Source: an uncultured Gammaproteobacteria bacterium (GTDB taxonomy: Bacteria; Pseudomonadota; Gammaproteobacteria; Arenicellales; UBA868). Taken from it: a stretch of 5,962 bases of DNA. The notes under the pieces were generated by a model, which saw nothing but the letters and a program-made list of their open reading frames with translations, was not told the origin of the DNA and did no database searches. Positions 5,669 through 5,962 of the stretch are shown piece after piece; within the stretch, counting starts at the first letter, position 1, and each line of letters opens with the position of its first letter. The stretch is from contig CAJXBY010000160.1 in assembly GCA_913051905.1 (NCBI GenBank), positions 1 to 5,962 of the forward strand, given 5' to 3'. Position numbers and translations under genes: made by a program.

Positions 5669-5962
5669 AATGAGTGCGTATAAGCGTCTGGCTGGTGGGT
5701 CTTTCGCCAGTACCATGGGATGTTCCACCGGTGCCTCTTGCCGTGATGCGGAAAATGGTTGATGAAGAAGTTGTCTTCGGGCACGCGTCGGGGTCATCGA
5801 CTGCCACACAATCCTGCACTGTGCTGCTGTTTGTGGTAACTACTATTTTCTTGATCATGTAGCGAGGTTGTACGCCAATTCCGATAAGATCAGAGTTGAG
5901 CCCGTAGGTTCCGTAGGCTATAGAATGGGTGTCGGTCCAGCTGTCGGGATCGAATATGTCTT
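5652..5962 (-). CDS. pilX: Minor pilin PilX, C-terminal fragment (cut by window edge)
   Basis: The last 102 residues before the TAA at 5654-5652 are present; the prepilin leader and N-terminal helix lie outside the window. The fragment shows the PilX C-terminal pattern: VQPRYMIKKIVV (30-41 of the fragment, compared with the usual 'QPRYiIE' of the family), then Cys51 and Cys60, which can close a small disulfide loop, then IFRITARGTGG (69-79), the family's 'yRITArg.GG' signature. The usual ending near 'LQSTY' is replaced here by TLIRTHYGKSF. PilX is one of the minor pilins that start pilus assembly with PilE, PilV, PilW, FimU and PilY1 in Pseudomonas-type systems. Its place upstream of pilY1 fits. 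An internal ATG at 5858 would give only 68 residues and is not the real start, since the conserved QPRY motif lies before it. Confidence 0.85.
   Translation of the reverse strand, partial: DIFDPDSWTDTHSIAYGTYGLNSDLIGIGVQPRYMIKKIVVTTNSSTVQDCVAVDDPDACPKTTSSSTIFRITARGTGGTSHGTGERPTSQTLIRTHYGKSF

Overview
The window looks like chromosomal DNA from a gammaproteobacterium with a Pseudomonas-type type IV pilus (T4P) system. The basis is the pilX ... pilY1 - pilE order, the canonical prepilin leader of PilE, and a PilY1/PilC-type beta-propeller with its calcium loop. Every gene I can support reads on the minus strand, so transcription runs from high to low coordinates. No lineage below class can be assigned from this sequence.

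Layout in reading order. (1) 5962-5652: the C-terminal 102 residues of the minor pilin PilX, cut by the window edge. (2) 5651-5302: a 350 bp stretch with no convincing gene, although the pilX frame stays open for 82 codons after its stop and a 15 bp imperfect direct repeat sits on the stop codon. (3) 5301-4828: a small secreted protein resembling the ZrgA/DUF2796 periplasmic zinc-protein family but lacking that family's histidine-rich stretch. (4) 4814-1509: PilY1, with a signal peptide, a VWA domain interrupted by an extra 'GDGW' module, and a C-terminal PilC-like propeller. (5) 1508-1289: an enlarged spacer of 220 bp. (6) 1288-860: PilE, a type IV prepilin. (7) 770-291: a single-domain VOC/glyoxalase-fold enzyme, followed by a hairpin that may terminate the cluster. 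(8) 142-1: the first 47 residues of a probable MoxR-family AAA+ ATPase, with its own possible extended -10 promoter, leaving through the other edge.

PilX and PilE are minor pilins expected to be cleaved by the PilD peptidase. They probably form the pilus-tip priming complex with the exported, calcium-binding PilY1. The ZrgA-like protein is the unusual partner: it lies between pilX and pilY1, stops 13 nt before the likely pilY1 start, and is predicted to enter the periplasm, where PilY1 passes before assembly. Whether it assists PilY1 or metal handling is inference. The VOC enzyme and the MoxR-like gene have no obvious pilus role.

The two most notable points are the ZrgA-like gene inside a T4P minor-pilin cluster and the extra Cys-bracketed module inside the PilY1 VWA domain. 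I saw no tRNA, rRNA, CRISPR array or insertion sequence.
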